From Cercis canadensis (taxonomy: Eukaryota > Streptophyta > Magnoliopsida > Fabales > Fabaceae), in the NCBI GenBank assembly GCA_003255065.1, contig QAOA01002296.1:21931-85930 (forward strand): 64,000 nucleotides of DNA, given 5' to 3'. Both the position numbers and the translations under genes were made by a program. Positions 18,720 to 32,600 of this stretch are shown one piece after another (position 1 is the stretch's first letter; every line of letters starts with the position of its first letter). Under the pieces are notes generated by a model that was not told the DNA's origin, made no database searches, and worked only from the letters and a program-made list of their open reading frames with translations.

Positions 18720-21700
18720 TCAGAGTTGAGATGATTGTGCTGTGAAATTCTCTTTCATTATACGAACCGGCTTAATCAGTTCATCAAGATCATTCAAATG
18801 TAAATCCATGGGATCACTGTCACAAAACTTTGCTTGCTTGTATGCTTGACCAATACTTTCTGCAACTTCTTCATCGATAACATCCAGGCAGATGTAGTCA
18901 GAGAGTTCCCCTTCTAAGTTATCATTATTTTGTTGACATTGCCTTGGAGGAGCCACCATCATCCCAGGTTCAGAAACATCACTAGGCATAGAACCAAAAT
19001 AGCGTCCTTTAATGTTCCGGTCTTCAGATCTCTTCCTTTTCTTTCCCTTGCTTGGTTTTTTGGGGTGGTGAAGCTTGCATTTGTGTCCCTGAGCACAGGT
19101 ACCTGTTGCTTCAAAAGTAGGACAGATGTAGCTGTGCTTCTTCCGACACTGCAAGACAAGAGATGATTAAGCTCTTCTTACTTCATCTAGCAGCATCAGA
19201 ACTAGCAATAAAACTCAATTCGCATGTCTGGTTTGACCATATAGAACACAATAACCACAATAGCTATAAAGAATCATCAAATGAAGTGGCACAATCTGTT
19301 CTTCATAATATATATATCATCTGAAATAAATATTCACAGGCACAAAAAAAGGATTTGCTTGCAGTAAATAGAGAAACAAGTTCAACATTCAAACTGTCCC
19401 GTAAATCAACTCAAAATTCAATATGATAAGTCAAATACCTCATTGCCATTGGCACAATAACCCCTAAGAAATTGTTCACAAATAGAGGCCTTAGGGTTCA
19501 CATTGACATGTCTGTACGGGCAATTTCTGTTTGTGCATAAGCCTGCCATGAAATTTGTCAGAATCATACATTCATATCAATCACTTGCAGAAAGACACAA
19601 CTTTCTATAATGCACCTTGCAAAAAATAAGAACAATCTGGCATTCTCTCCGGAATAACCTGCACAAAAAATAAATTAATCTCAGACTCTTGATTCTTGAC
19701 AGATAGGTAAACGTGGTAGACCACATTTAATTACTTGGATTTGATATATGAGAAAACCTTATGAGTCAATTTGCAGTTGGGAGTGGAACATAAACCATTC
19801 AGAAACTTAGTGCAGACAGCGATCTTTGAGGGGTCATGAATATAAGGACACTTCCCCCCATCCTTGTTACATTTTCCAAATCTAGTGAAAAACTGGCAGT
19901 ACTGCTTCTTTCGAGCCAACCGCTGTCTGGCAGTATGCAAACTCCATCGAACTTTTTCATTAGCCAATATACGAGTTCGTTTCTTTGGGTCTCTAACAAG
20001 TTGATTACCATTGCCAATTCGGACATATCTGCCAATTTTGAAGACAACCATTTGAAACAATCAAGTGTATAAGAAGGATGAAACAGTAAAGAGCTCAATA
20101 TTATACAAATTTTTCTTCCTCTTCTTCACCTCCATTCTTCTTAAAGGCTTACTAAAATAAGACTATCAACATTGATACAAATTGCAGTGACTTAGAAGAT
20201 ATCAAGCTAGCAAATAAGACCAATGCACATACTCATCATTTCCAATCACTAATCTCCTTGGTATGTAAGTTCTTTTGCCATCTGAACCTGGCCGAGTAGA
20301 AGCAGAGGAAAAGGATTCATCATCTACAAAAAGTGAATAAAGTGAAAATTTATAAGCCCAACATAGTAATAAAACCTGACTACTAGCTAAGAGAGAGAGA
20401 TAGCAGAACATTCCAGACAATATGATGACAGAAAAAGGAAAAGTGAAAAAGAAATTGGAAAAATACTGAAAAGAAACCTCTGAATTATTATCACCAAGAA
20501 GATAAATGACAAGAGATTAATATGCTGAAGAACTGTATTAAAAAAAAATGATAATTATTGAATTTGATCATTTCTTCACATTTTTCTGGAGCCACGCATT
20601 CTATCAAGTTCAGGACCCAAAATATCATATTCTAACACAAGGGACCGGAGTTAAATGACATTGTTGGTCATTCAAGGTTTCAACAGTCACCAAACTGATA
20701 TATGAGAACATGTAACAAGTTTGTAATCTACTCTGAACCACCGTGACTCCAACACCATTTGCCAATGGTACAACTTTGAGGTACTTGAGAATGGTGTCCA
20801 ATTTCCCAAAAGTATGTATCCATTTAAACAATCATAACTTAATAGAGATGTAAAAAAATGTGGAAGGTCATGCAACATCCAAGAAAAATAATTAACATAT
20901 AAAAAGGTTAACCACCTGAAATCCTCTGAAGTGTACGCCTGGAAGGGTCCATTCTGTAGCGAACTGAAGCAATACGAAATATACGTTCCCCTACACAATC
21001 AACCACTACTTTCAAAGTCGGAGTAATGCACACGGATGTAATTACCAATGCATTATTTAAAAAATCAGACAAGAATAACATGAAACACAGAAAACATAAA
21101 TGGATCTAAACAGCACAAAATTAAAGGCATCTGCAGCATGATGCAATGAGAAATGCTCATGGAAAGAATGCTTCCTACTCTTTGCCCCTGAACTGATAGA
21201 AGCAGCATCTTTCTGCTCTCTCTTTCTCCTCTCTACAGCAGCAACTGCAAGTGTGGCTTCCTGTAATAGTCATTGGAAATTGTAAGAATAGAAATAGGTA
21301 CTAACAAAGATCTATATTTTACTTGAAAAGAAAATAGAACAAACTTAAAAGAAAACTTCAATTGGAATGTGCTAAAGTATCAAAAGCCAAACTAACCTCA
21401 CTAGCTTTCTTTGAGTGCCTCTCAATGGATTTTGACCATTTCAAACTAGATCCAGCAACACCTAATACCTTGGATTTCCAAAGGGAAAATCCATGGGTCG
21501 ACTTAGTGTAAACAGTATTCCTCTTTCTCAACAGAAGCAATTTCTTGCTGAAAGACAAACAGTAATTGACTATTGATGACACAAATATATCAAGGAGTAA
21601 TAGAAAAACAGAATCAAAAAACACATAGAAAGCAGTACCAAATGCTCAAGTACCTGATTGCAGATGAGGAACTACTATTGGAGCTCACTGCAGGATTATG

Positions 21701-24700
21701 AACGAAGCTTCTCAGATATGTTGCTCTTTTCCATGGAAACAGGTGAGGCAAAACCTTCTGACGAAATGCTGATTCTTTGTCATCTTTTAATGAATTTGTG
21801 CCACACAGTGTCCACACCAACGACGCTCTCAAAGGTTTGCATGACCTTCCAGCAACTGCAAATGAAACCAGTCAAGTCTTTCTCTAACCACTACTAAAGG
21901 CAAGAGGACCTAATGAATGGAACTGCAACAGTAATTCCAGATTCCTCAGCCAGTTGTAAATTTAAGAATGATGGCTGAGAATGACATGCAAAATTGGCAG
22001 AATAACTCCACTATCAGCTGAACACACACACACACAGAGAAGCAACAAGACCCAAGAAAAAGAAAGAAAGAACCAGTATGAGTAAGGTTCAACCGACATA
22101 GAATTGCAAAGCCAATATTTTAAAAACATGCAGCCTCTGAAAAGACATCTAAGATCATAAAAGACATAAAACATGAGATAAATACATGACAAGTATTTTG
22201 AGCGACAAATACAGGGCAGAGGAAGGCAACACAAGGCAGTGCTTAACAAATAAATCACAGAATTCAATTAATTTATCTATTACAGCCTCGAGCACAAAGA
22301 AGCACATGCATTTTGAGTTACATCCAAATTCATATGTGCCCTGGTTAGGGAGATGAATTAGGCAACATAAATAGGTTCTTCATACATACCCTTATGTGAT
22401 CGCCTCTTACTAAACCTCCTGCTGCAAAGAACCTTACAAGCCCCTTGCCCATCAGATTTTACAGTCCTATTAGGCATTGCAACTGTCTGGTTGATTTGAC
22501 CTTCAAATGCAGTCCTAACTAACTGGTTTTTGCTCCTCTTGTAGTAGCCATCAGAGGAGGCTGTTTGGGCCTTGTCATCAGCAGAGACAGAAAGATCACA
22601 AGAACTAGAAGTTGCTACCAATTGATTTGATTTGCGCTTTACATATACTATTCTATTTGTATTCAAAGGAGACACATTTCCATCATTTTCTTCAATTTGG
22701 CACTCCCCGTTGTTAGATGGAACAGTTTGATTTTCAGGAGTTCCAGAACACTTCAGCATATCCTCAGAAGAATTTGGCATATCATTGATTTCTGGAAATT
22801 TTCCAGCATATAATGCACTTTCAGAGCAACCATAGGAAAGAGGTTCTATCAGTGGGGAGAATCTATTGTCCTCCAATGAACTGGCCGCATGATTAGCTGA
22901 TTTGGTGTCAATGGGTAGTGGAGGTGTTCTCTGCCTCTCAAGAGGAGCAGTGATCACTCCTGTTTTTAGGAGATTTAGTTGATCTGTGACATCAACCCTG
23001 CTTTCAGATCTATTGCTCTTTCGAGATTCATCTAAGCCCAAAGAAGGCAACCGATTAACGGGGGAGACTTGTGGTAAAGCAGCAATTAGAGGAGGCTTCC
23101 TTACAAGACTGTTACCTTTACGAATGTAAGAAGTATTTTGCAAGTTCCCTTTCTTTACGGAAATTGGCCTTTTGGGAGGAAGAGTGCCTGCTGAAGGTTT
23201 GCTTGCAGGTAGAGAAGCAAGAGAATTACTAACTGTACGATGCCAAGTTCGCGGTTTTGAAATATGGGTTGAAGATGTGGATGCCTTTGATGCAGAAAAA
23301 ATGCGAGATGAATGACTCTGTAAAGTCCTAGAAGTGACACAACCTGGCTGATTTTTGCCTCCATTTAACTCTGAACAGCATGAATTGGGGGCCGGAGTTG
23401 GAACTTTGGAAGAATCTTGCAATGACTGTGGCATTATCTTCCCCGTGATTGGGTTATTACATCCAGTTGCATGATCTGACTTCATATTCTTTACAATATG
23501 CTGTGTAGATGAAGTACAAGCAGGTAAGTCAGAACCATGTTCAACCATAGACTTGCTATCCAGATTTTCTTCATCCCCCGAACTGTTTTCAGTGTGGATT
23601 GCTTGATAATCTGAAATCTTTCTGTCAGGTTCTTCAGATGCGGTTCCTGGAGAATGCATATCTGATTGTACATCAGGCACAGCTTCAACCAATTCATCAT
23701 TGGAGTTACTGGTAGTAGTGACTCCATCACCCTCAGCAGGACTGGATGGATATTTTTTCTCAGGAGGTAAATCATCCTTCACAGTGAGATCATTACATTT
23801 CATATCAGCACTTGGAGATCTTTGCACAAAGTCTCTAAACTGGTGTTCTGAAAAAGTTTTGCACTGAGGATTCTCAATGGGAGAAACAATTTTTTCTTCT
23901 GCAGCCTGTATGTCCATCTTTTCTCCCTTAAAATTTCCAATATCCAGAATGTTGTTTTGAGTATTATTTGTAGGCACAATTGGAGTAGCATTTTCTTGCT
24001 GCTTAGCTTCTAACATTGGGAGAGAATCTGAATGAACATTTTGAATGACCAAGTCCTCAAGAATTAACCGAGAGCCAATGCCTGGGTGCTGCAATTCTAA
24101 ACACTCAGAACTCACGTTTTCCCTATTGGCGTTCATGGAGTCGAAAGATCCTCCAACCAAATTATCATCAGGCAATTCAGAGCTATCCTCTGGATAAAGC
24201 ATTGACGGAGCAATAGAAAGAATAGCCATGCTTGACTGTGCAACTACTTCCTTCTGATGTTCTTGGTTATCACATATACTAATGGGAACTTCCGCACAGG
24301 ATGTGGTCACCACAGTCGCATCACTGAATTCAGCTTGACATGGAGTGAGATTGGGTTGACTAGCTCTGACTTTTTTCCTTTCAGACACAGGTGAAACCCC
24401 ATTTCGATTGTCATTGCCATTATTTCCTACAACAACTTTATCCTCTGAAACCCTCTTTTTCCCATGCAAAACAGTGACCCCCTCTATGCCGGATAAGCTA
24501 AAATCTAACCTTTGAACGGCAGAATTTGAAACTTCAGGAGGAATTTGATCCTTCAAAGACAGACTCAAGGTTGTATTCACAACATTTGGAAGGCTAACTG
24601 GATTTTTAGGCTCACTGGATATGTCCTCAAGCTTTGAACTTGAAAAATCTAAATGAGTCCTAACTTTTCTCTTGTTAATCTTATTAGTACCCACATCACC

Positions 24701-27493
24701 AAATCCAACTGAAATTTTAGAATTTGGGAATATTTCTGTGGTACTATTTTCATGGGACACGGTGTCATAACTGGGAGACACCTGCTTTCCAGAATCATAC
24801 ATGATACCGCAATGGGAAACAGTGATATTATCATCTGAGTTAGTTGAGCCATTATCAGAACCCTGCTTATGTACTCTAGCACTTTGTAGGCATTCTGGAC
24901 CATTTTGATTCCTCGTTTCCCCCAGACTAGAAGAACCAACTATTCCAGGGCTTGGTACAGGTATAGCAGTCTCTGGATTTTCTTCTAAAATGGCATTTAT
25001 TGTAGGCACCTTATTTTTGCAATATGCCTTATCAACAAAGCCATCATTGCCCCTGTCACCAACTGTAATTTTCTCCAGCAAATTGTCCATAAGATCATTA
25101 GAACTCAACCCAGCAACTCTGTCATTGGCAAAATTACATGTATTTAGATCTGTGTAAATTACATTGTCAACTGAACTCAACAATCTGCAGTTTAAATCAT
25201 CCTCTACATGATGCCTATTCTCTGAATATCCTACGTTTGAAGCTGATACAGACACTTCATTCTGATAAAATTGCTTTTTAACATCATCCATGTCAGAAAA
25301 AACACTTCCATGTAGTGACTTAGTAACCTTGTCAGTATTTGGCAAGCTTTGCAACAAGCCATGGAAATTAACTGCATCTAAACAATCAGAACCACTCTTT
25401 TTATCTTTGTTACTAGAAGTACATGATGGAGAATTTGAAATGTTTCCACTTCTTTCAATCCTGGCTACTTCCCCTCTAAGAGAATCTTCATCAGTGCTAC
25501 ATTCTTGTGACCTGGAATGTGGCCCCACACTCTGCAGAGGTAAATCTTCCTTTGTGTCCTCAGGCAACAGATTCCCTTTGTAAGACTGCAAACATTCCAG
25601 CATGGGCAACTTGTCATCAGTGGTAATTTTCACCTTCACAGAAGGTTCAATTTTGTCAGAACCACAGGCAATTGATGGATTGACCGTGGCACTATCTTCT
25701 TGCACAGTTCTATCATGTGTGTTTGCGGATAGTGAACTTGACAAATGTGAATTAGAATTTAGAACAACTTTCTTCACCACTCTCTTTACAATTTTTTTCT
25801 TCTTAGCAACCCTTGAAGATGCACTACCAGAACAAATATTGGTAATTTCATCTGAAACAGTGCCCTTAGGGGATTGTACCACCTCTTTTTTTCCATGAGG
25901 ATTATTGCCCTTAGAGGATTGTACCACCTCATTTTTTCCATGAGGATTATGGGTTGCATCGGAACAAGGCTGAGTATGACTATTAGAGACATTCTTTTGT
26001 AAGTTCAAGTCCTTGCCAGAGCTAGAGTTGTCACTTGCTATACATGGTGACTTCTTTAAATTTACAGCACCATTAGATAGTTTGGATAGTTGTAAATCAG
26101 AAGAATCACTGTCAGGTACCGAAACCTTTTTTTTCTTTTGTGTTGGAGTCAAATCAGTATCAAAAACTGGGGTCATATCTGTACCAGAAACAATTGCAGA
26201 ACTTGAAGATGATACAATAGCCTTGGCCACCAGAGAATTAGATTTGAATGAAATATCAAGCTCAACAGGGCTTCCTTCTCTCTCTTCTGGTTTCGTATCA
26301 TAACCTGAATATCCAAGTTGCTCTTTACCTCTGAAGGAATTAGTGTTAGAGTCATCAGCATAGCCGGTATAATGTAACTGCTCAATCTCACGGTTCCTAT
26401 GATTTGGTTTAACAGTTTGAATTCTAAGAAGAGCACTCTTTTTCTGTATTTGTTTCTTTGGAGTGCGAATAAATTCATGAGCACCCTCCCTGTTCCCTCT
26501 GTTATTATACCTACCCAATTCTGAACCATAATATTCTCGTTTCCCAGACATAAAACGAACACTATCACCAGCACCAGCATCAATATCATTAGTGTCCAAT
26601 TCAAAAGATAAATCATGTAAACCTCTAGGAGCTTTCCTATCATTTACCCACCTCTTGCTTTCACCATGTCCGTCTCTTCTATTACCCCTAGATATTTCAT
26701 TGCTACGTTCCAGACCATATAGGTGAACATAGCCTCCAGATTTAGAATCAATATCCCTCGATGATGTACACTGGCTAGACAAAATTGCAAAATCCCCAGA
26801 AGACGCATCATGATTCGATGCAAAATCCCCACGGCGATGATAATTCTCATCACCTCGACCCCATACAATGTCTTCTCTTGTATTAGTTTCATACCCATGA
26901 ATGCGTTCAATTCTTAACCTCGAACTACCCTCTGAATCATACCTAAGCTTATCAATAGGCTTAAAAGGTGACATTGGTTTATGATCCAACGGATGCTGAG
27001 GCAATTCCCGGTCAAAATCAAGGGGAGGGTAAGGCCTGGACGGTCGATTGTCTGCCAGAACCCTGGGTGGGTTCCAAACACCATGACGGTTTTCTGGGTT
27101 GCCGAATTCAGGTAATTTATGACGGGGAAGGTCATTATCAATGATAACCCGATTTGAAACCCTCTGAGAATGTGAGAAATCATGGTGGTGGTTCGCTGAT
27201 ACCGGGCGATCTTCTTCAATGGGGTGGTGGGCATAGTTCGGGGTATTGAAAACGAATTGGGATTGATGAGGAGGATTGTAAGGGCGGGGTGGAGGAGGGT
27301 TATGGATGGTGCGATAGGAAAGTGGCGGAGGAGGGGGTGGCGTTGGAAGTGCCGGTGCCGGGGGCGGTGGAAAATGGTGAGGGCGGGGATTTTGGAAATT
27401 GGGATCTTGAGGGAACTGTGGATGACGAGGATTATGAGGGGGAAGAGGAACGTACCTTGAGTGCTGGTGAAGGAAGTGAGAAGAGTGATCCAT
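18720..27493 (-). CDS. Five-finger CCCH zinc-finger protein, ZC3H3/C3H7-like (10 exons, 2183 aa)
   Basis: Probable nuclear RNA-binding protein, like Arabidopsis zinc finger CCCH protein 7 and animal ZC3H3, the latter linked to mRNA 3' processing and export. Exons: 27493-22390, 21855-21654, 21547-21397, 21260-21179, 20990-20916, 20323-20233, 20028-19758, 19658-19616, 19542-19439, 19148-18720; phases close. Exon 1 codes 1701 residues: a proline/histidine-rich start, then a long low-complexity Ser/Asn/Asp region with little sign of a fold. Residues 1945-2065 hold five fingers (Cx8Cx6Cx3H, Cx7Cx4Cx3H twice, Cx7Cx5Cx3H, Cx8Cx5Cx3H), followed by a basic KGKKRKRSEDR tract and an acidic tail. The donor of exon 4 (A/GTAGGA) is chosen because it alone gives the in-frame AKRERIFRI join. 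Some models may split exon 1 from the fingers, but all junctions here are open. The 2183-aa length far exceeds the remembered length of the Arabidopsis protein (about 470 aa). Confidence 0.9.
22022..22036. repeat. AC dinucleotide microsatellite
   Basis: A short AC run in the first intron of the CCCH gene. Confidence 0.8.
25861..25950 (-). repeat. In-frame 45-bp coding duplication in the CCCH gene
   Basis: Units 25861-25905 and 25906-25950 differ at two bases. They encode 15-residue units reading NPHGKNEVVQSSKG and NPHGKKEVVQSPKG. The frame is kept. Confidence 0.9.
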
Positions 27494-27761
27494 GGATGAA
27501 ATCCGACAAGGGCAATCGGCGATTGTGAGCCTCTGTGACGGCGTTGAAGATCTTTACGCCTTTGTTTGTATATATGTTGCAGGCGTTTCAACCTTGTGTT
27601 TGGGAAAGGTTTCTATGCTGTGACTTGTGAGGGTGTGATGTGAGGTGAATGCAGTAGTAGCCAAAGAATTGTTGACTTTCTCTACTTGCTCAATTCAGAT
27701 TTCAGACCAGGACGGCTGCAAAGGATAGGACTGGGATAATAGAGTCCATGAAACGCTTGGG

Positions 27762-27771
27762 TTGGGCCCAA
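27762..27771. promoter_or_regulatory. Site II-type palindrome TTGGGCCCAA
   Basis: A 10-bp perfect palindrome 270 nt upstream of the CCCH gene ATG, containing the TGGGCC core. It matches the position and type of the element upstream of the UDP-sugar pyrophosphorylase gene. Confidence 0.4.
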
Positions 27772-27999
27772 AGAAGATAATAATCTTGAAACTACATCGT
27801 CAATGCCACTTCATACACACACAAAAAAAGTAATATTCTACTTATAAAAATACGCAAATTATACATATGGCATAATATTCATTTCAACACCTTAAATAAA
27901 AAAATATACACCATAAAAAATATGAACACGCAATTCTATCCGGCAATCACGACGATGACACAATATAGTTATTAATTAAGATATGCAAAAAAAAAAATA

Positions 28000-28100
28000 T
28001 TAAATATCTTATAATTGAATGATATTTAAGTTGTCATTAATATTTATAAGTTTTGTGTTCAAATTTAAAATTATAGTTAAAAGTATCAAAAATAAGTAAA
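28000..28100 (+). repeat. Decayed SINE copy
   Basis: Plus-strand relic of the same family as 53613-53718: ATAATTGAATGATATTTAAG corresponds to the A-box part and TTTTGTGTTCAAATTT to the B-box part, with an A-rich tail after AGTATC. Confidence 0.5.
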
Positions 28101-28168
28101 TGCTATCTAAATTAAGATAAATAGTTAAAAGTATCAAAAATAAATAAATGCTATCTAAATTAAGATAA
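28073..28168. repeat. 48-bp tandem duplication
   Basis: Units 28073-28120 and 28121-28168 differ at one position. The duplication covers the 3' end of the SINE relic and the flank beyond it. Confidence 0.9.
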
Positions 28169-29631
28169 GACATGTGAAATTTCTAGTATCATATACTAGT
28201 AGTGTATATTAATTTAAGTTGTCCAATCAAATTTTGATAGATCATTCTCGTGTGCATGTATATATAAAATCAATAATTTTTGGTTGTAACTTGTTAGTGA
28301 AGCGATGTGTAATTTAATTATGGGTTAGCCCACTCCAATTTGACAGATTCCCCAAGCCTAGCCCATTTTTCTTAAGCATTTTCCATTGGGTGGGTCACAG
28401 CTTGTAACACCTTGCGGGCATCCAATCCTGATTTAGAGTTGGAGAAACGAGTCCACGTCTTGGTTCAGAAATGAGTCATCCATAGCTCTAATAGCACTTC
28501 TCTTGATCCCATTATATTCTCTCTTTTCCCCTTCTGTCATGTTTTGCTTCCTTTACTAAAAGAAAAATAGTCTAAATTCATTCTCAATTGGCCGACCAAG
28601 ATGCCTGCAATGCATGCCTATAGAGTCGAGAGATCTAACCAACGGCAGTGCTCTACTGACATGAGAACAATCAAAAGGAAAACCATATGGTAAAGCTTCA
28701 GAATTTAGATGACATATAGACACAGGTGTTCCTTACATCATGAAAAATCCATTTCCATTTTAAAAGGATGGTGCACAATGGATGTCGGTGGAGACAACAA
28801 ACTTAACATCAGATTAATGTCTCTTTGTCACCCTGCTGTTCCTTTTCTACCTTCTTTCTTTTCCGTCGTTTTGCAAGTTGCCGAAATATTGTAATGAAAA
28901 TGACTGAAATTACCTATACATTCCATGTAAAATACTAGTGCAGTTTTTCGTTCCTTTTCTTTGTTTTTGCTGCTGTTATCTTAGCATTATCAATATGGAT
29001 TCTGATACAGGATGCTGAAAGCTTTACATTTCGTAAGAATCTGAAACAGCGTTGGGAGAAAAAATTGCAAATAAAATTATATTTTAAGCATTCAACAACC
29101 ATATTAGTTAGTTGAGGATGACAAAGACTGCCAGTGGCTAACTTTGAAATGAATAATTTAACACATCATAGCAGTTAAACATCATAATCAAGCGAAATAT
29201 CTGTGGAACACTTGTTAGACAACACAAATTTATTGATCTAAGTCAAAACATAGTGTTACAAGCATTAGAGACGAATTTGCTCTTGGCATTATTGGTCTGG
29301 CTGCCTAAGAGCAATGAACGCTTTATGCTCTGAAATACAAATTGTTCATCTTTTACTACTTGATCTAGTTGAGATCAAGGATTGAAACAGACACCATTTC
29401 AAGTAGAATGAAAAAGGGAAACTAGCCCAACAAATTATAGGGCCTAATTTCCTGACTATCAAGGGAAGGAGGAGGGCACACACAAACAACCTCTCATCCT
29501 AAACCCATTCATCTATAGAAAACCATAAACGAAGCAAAAGATAAAGGAAGAGGCAACATACGAAAACTTTTATCTACAAATGAATTAGATTAAAGGATAG
29601 AGCTTCTTCTAGCAATTTGCCAGTAGCTTGC

Positions 29632-32600
29632 TCAGTCAAAGCTTGATGAACGGCTCCACCTGCCTCTCAGGTAGTCTTCTAACGAGACATTCTGCTCAAC
29701 ACTGCACATGGAGAGTGAGTCATCCTCCACATCAAGCAGTGCAAGATTGAGATGTGACTGTAGATTTGAAGGTGGGCAAGCTTCATCATCAAGCATTTCC
29801 AGCGCCTCAGAAGCGTTAACTTCTAGCCTTGCCCACTTGATTACATCAGCATCACCTCGAAGGAGCTTTGAAATCTGTGGTCCAAAAGAAGAAATGTGTA
29901 ATTTTCAGCACATAATGGATAGAATAAGAATACTTAAGCAGTGTTCAAACAAGAAGATAAAGTCAAGCAGTATGCCATCTTTTTATTTTTGGCCATTAGA
30001 CTGTATGTATGCCATTAGAATTCAGGCAACACATGATGTAGAATAAGGAAAACAAATAAAGTCAGGTCACCGTCCAGAAAAAAACATCCCATATAGAACA
30101 AACAACTTTTTCCCTGCCTCTTTTGACTTTTATATGCAATACAAGATTCAATTTGCTATAGATCACTTACAAGGCTCATTTGAGGCCTAGCTCTTGGAGC
30201 ACGTCTGATACAAAGTGTGGCTGCCAAGACCATCCTTTCCATCTGGTCCTGATGATAGTTATTACCCAAACTTGGATCTAACAATTGTGATACCTTCCCC
30301 CTATTTAGAATAGGACTTGCCTGAAAAAAAGATGTTCATAATTTTTCTTTCCGCCAATAAATATGATTAAGAAATAAATTTGACTAGTCACCAGAAGACA
30401 GGATTACTGAGACATACCCACATGACGAGGCTCTCTTGACCTTTCGGATAATCACCACCTATGGCCTTTCTTCCTGAAAGAAGCTCGAGGAGCACGACAC
30501 CAAATGCATAGACATCAATCTTATCATTTACTTTCCCATACATGAAGTACTCAGGAGCCAAGTAACTGCATAAATGTGTAAATTACATAGTTTAGGACAA
30601 TTTCATACTCTCTCAGCAGCAAATAACATATCTTAAGGTTAAAAAAAATACACATTTATGGATAGAAATGGATTGTATAAGTATGTAACAGTTGAAAGTA
30701 CGAAGTACAGACCCAAAGGTTCCAGCAACATCTGTGCAGGTTATATGGGAAGATGAGGTTGACGCCCATGTAGCAAGTCCAAAATCAGAGAGCTGAAGAA
30801 AATCAAGCAGAATAGCATGAGGATGGATAAATGGAAATAATTAAAAAAAACATGAAATTCAATCAACCGAGAGGTAATTACCTGGGGTTCAAAGTCCTCA
30901 GATAATAATACATTTGATGATTTGACATCCCTATGGATCACATGCTGAGCACCCATGTTATGCAGATAATCAAGAGCCTCAGCAACACCCATTGCCACCT
31001 TATATCTCTCAGCCCAACCAAACACATTCGGGTTTTTCTTATTCCCTAATTTAACATCAAACAGAAAGAAGTAAATAGAAAGTTACTACGACCGTAAGGA
31101 AAAACAGGCGCTATAGTAGTATGAAGTGTGAACTTTTGTACCGTGAAGGTTCTCTTCAAGGCTTCCTCTTGATAAGAAATCATAGACCAAAAGAAGATTG
31201 CCATCCTCAAAGCAGAACCCCAGGAGAGAAATGATGTTTTTGTGATGCAAGGTAGTGATAATTTCTATTTCCAAAAGAAACTCTTTTAAAAAATCATCAG
31301 AAGGCTTTAAGATCTTAACCGCAAGTTCCTTGCCATCAGGAAGGCAGCCTCTGTAAACCCTACTACTTCCTCCTTTCCCAATCAAATTTTCTGAAATCAG
31401 ATAACTATGTCAAAAATAAACCACTTTAGGATAAAATGAACTCAGAGTCAAACAATTATTATGAAACACACCAGGCAAGAAATTTGACGTTGCTAATGCA
31501 AGTTCTTGGCACTTAAACAATCTGCACGTGGATGAGTATCTCTCATGAAGACCCTCCAATTCTTTAGGAATGCTCCTTGAATTGTGGTCAAGTGAAGAAA
31601 AAGCAGTCCCTATTTCAGCATCCACTGGAACAATAGCACCACTTTCGCTGTCTAAACCCAAAGATTGACCTTGACCTTGATCACAGTTACTTTGTTCGTG
31701 ATCATGATCTGCAGTGTATGAAAGATTTCTACTGGGCAACCGCATTGCCCACTGAACCACAGAGATCTGACGCACCAATGATGTATCAGTAGATTGTCTG
31801 TCTGATAAAATTGTCCTGTGCAGTAGTGGCCAACCTGGTTTAAGTTCAGGTAGTTCTCTGACAGACAAAGTCGTTGTACTTGATGCTGCCTCAGCATTCT
31901 GTACAGGTACTATAGCCAAAGGGTTCTCATTATCACCATCAGCAGAAGATTCTTCTCCGCATTGGTCGCAAGAAGTATTTGACAATGCAGAGGTTGGAGC
32001 ACAAATTGAGCAGCTTTTTTTCTGAAGGGTTTCTGTCGAATCCAGAAAAATCTTAGCTAAGCTGTGATCTGAATTTTGGCAAGAACCCTTCTCATGCGAC
32101 CCTGTATTGTCATCATTTAGTACTTTAGAACTCTTATTGAATGTCCGGTGAATTGAAGCAAGCAACCCATTTCTGCGATGGTGCTCATTTCCTGCAACAA
32201 ATAGATGAATGATGTCTGAGAATTCTACTATATTCATGAGATTTCCAACACTAAAATAAGAAAGTTCAAAACCTTGTAAGTCAGCAGGAGTCGCTGGTGA
32301 GCCATCTCTCTTGAACACAACTTTCCCGTTATTAATGGCAAGAACCCAGCAATCCTTGGGTAGCTTTTTGGCACAGTACTTAGCTACAGAGGTCGATGGC
32401 CGAATTTTATGGAGGCCTTGAGCAGTTCCTACTATAATATGAGTAGCAGAATAAGCATTAGCTTCTCGAACTAGAATTTTCCGAACTGATGAACCTCTGC
32501 AAATTTTGAGCTTGAGATCGACCTGAATCATTTCCATAAAACGATCATATCTTTAGAGAATAAAGAGGCACAGTTGCATTAAATTTCCTCTAACCAAAAG

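Larger units (their letters stand above)
27494..29631. other. Intergenic region between two minus-strand genes
   Basis: Left part is the leader and promoter of the CCCH gene; no upstream ATG is seen on the minus strand within about 160 nt of its start. Then come AT-rich spacer, a SINE relic with a duplicated tail (about 28000-28168), and the 3' flank of the kinase gene up to 29631, with a possible AATAAA on the minus strand at 29229-29234. No coding region is supported. Confidence 0.55.

Noticed and set aside
26914-27591. 225-codon minus-strand frame overlapping the start of the CCCH gene, first thought to be an upstream overlapping frame.
   Set aside because: Its first codon is TTG, not ATG, and it lies in a different frame of a long low-complexity exon; such frames arise by composition.
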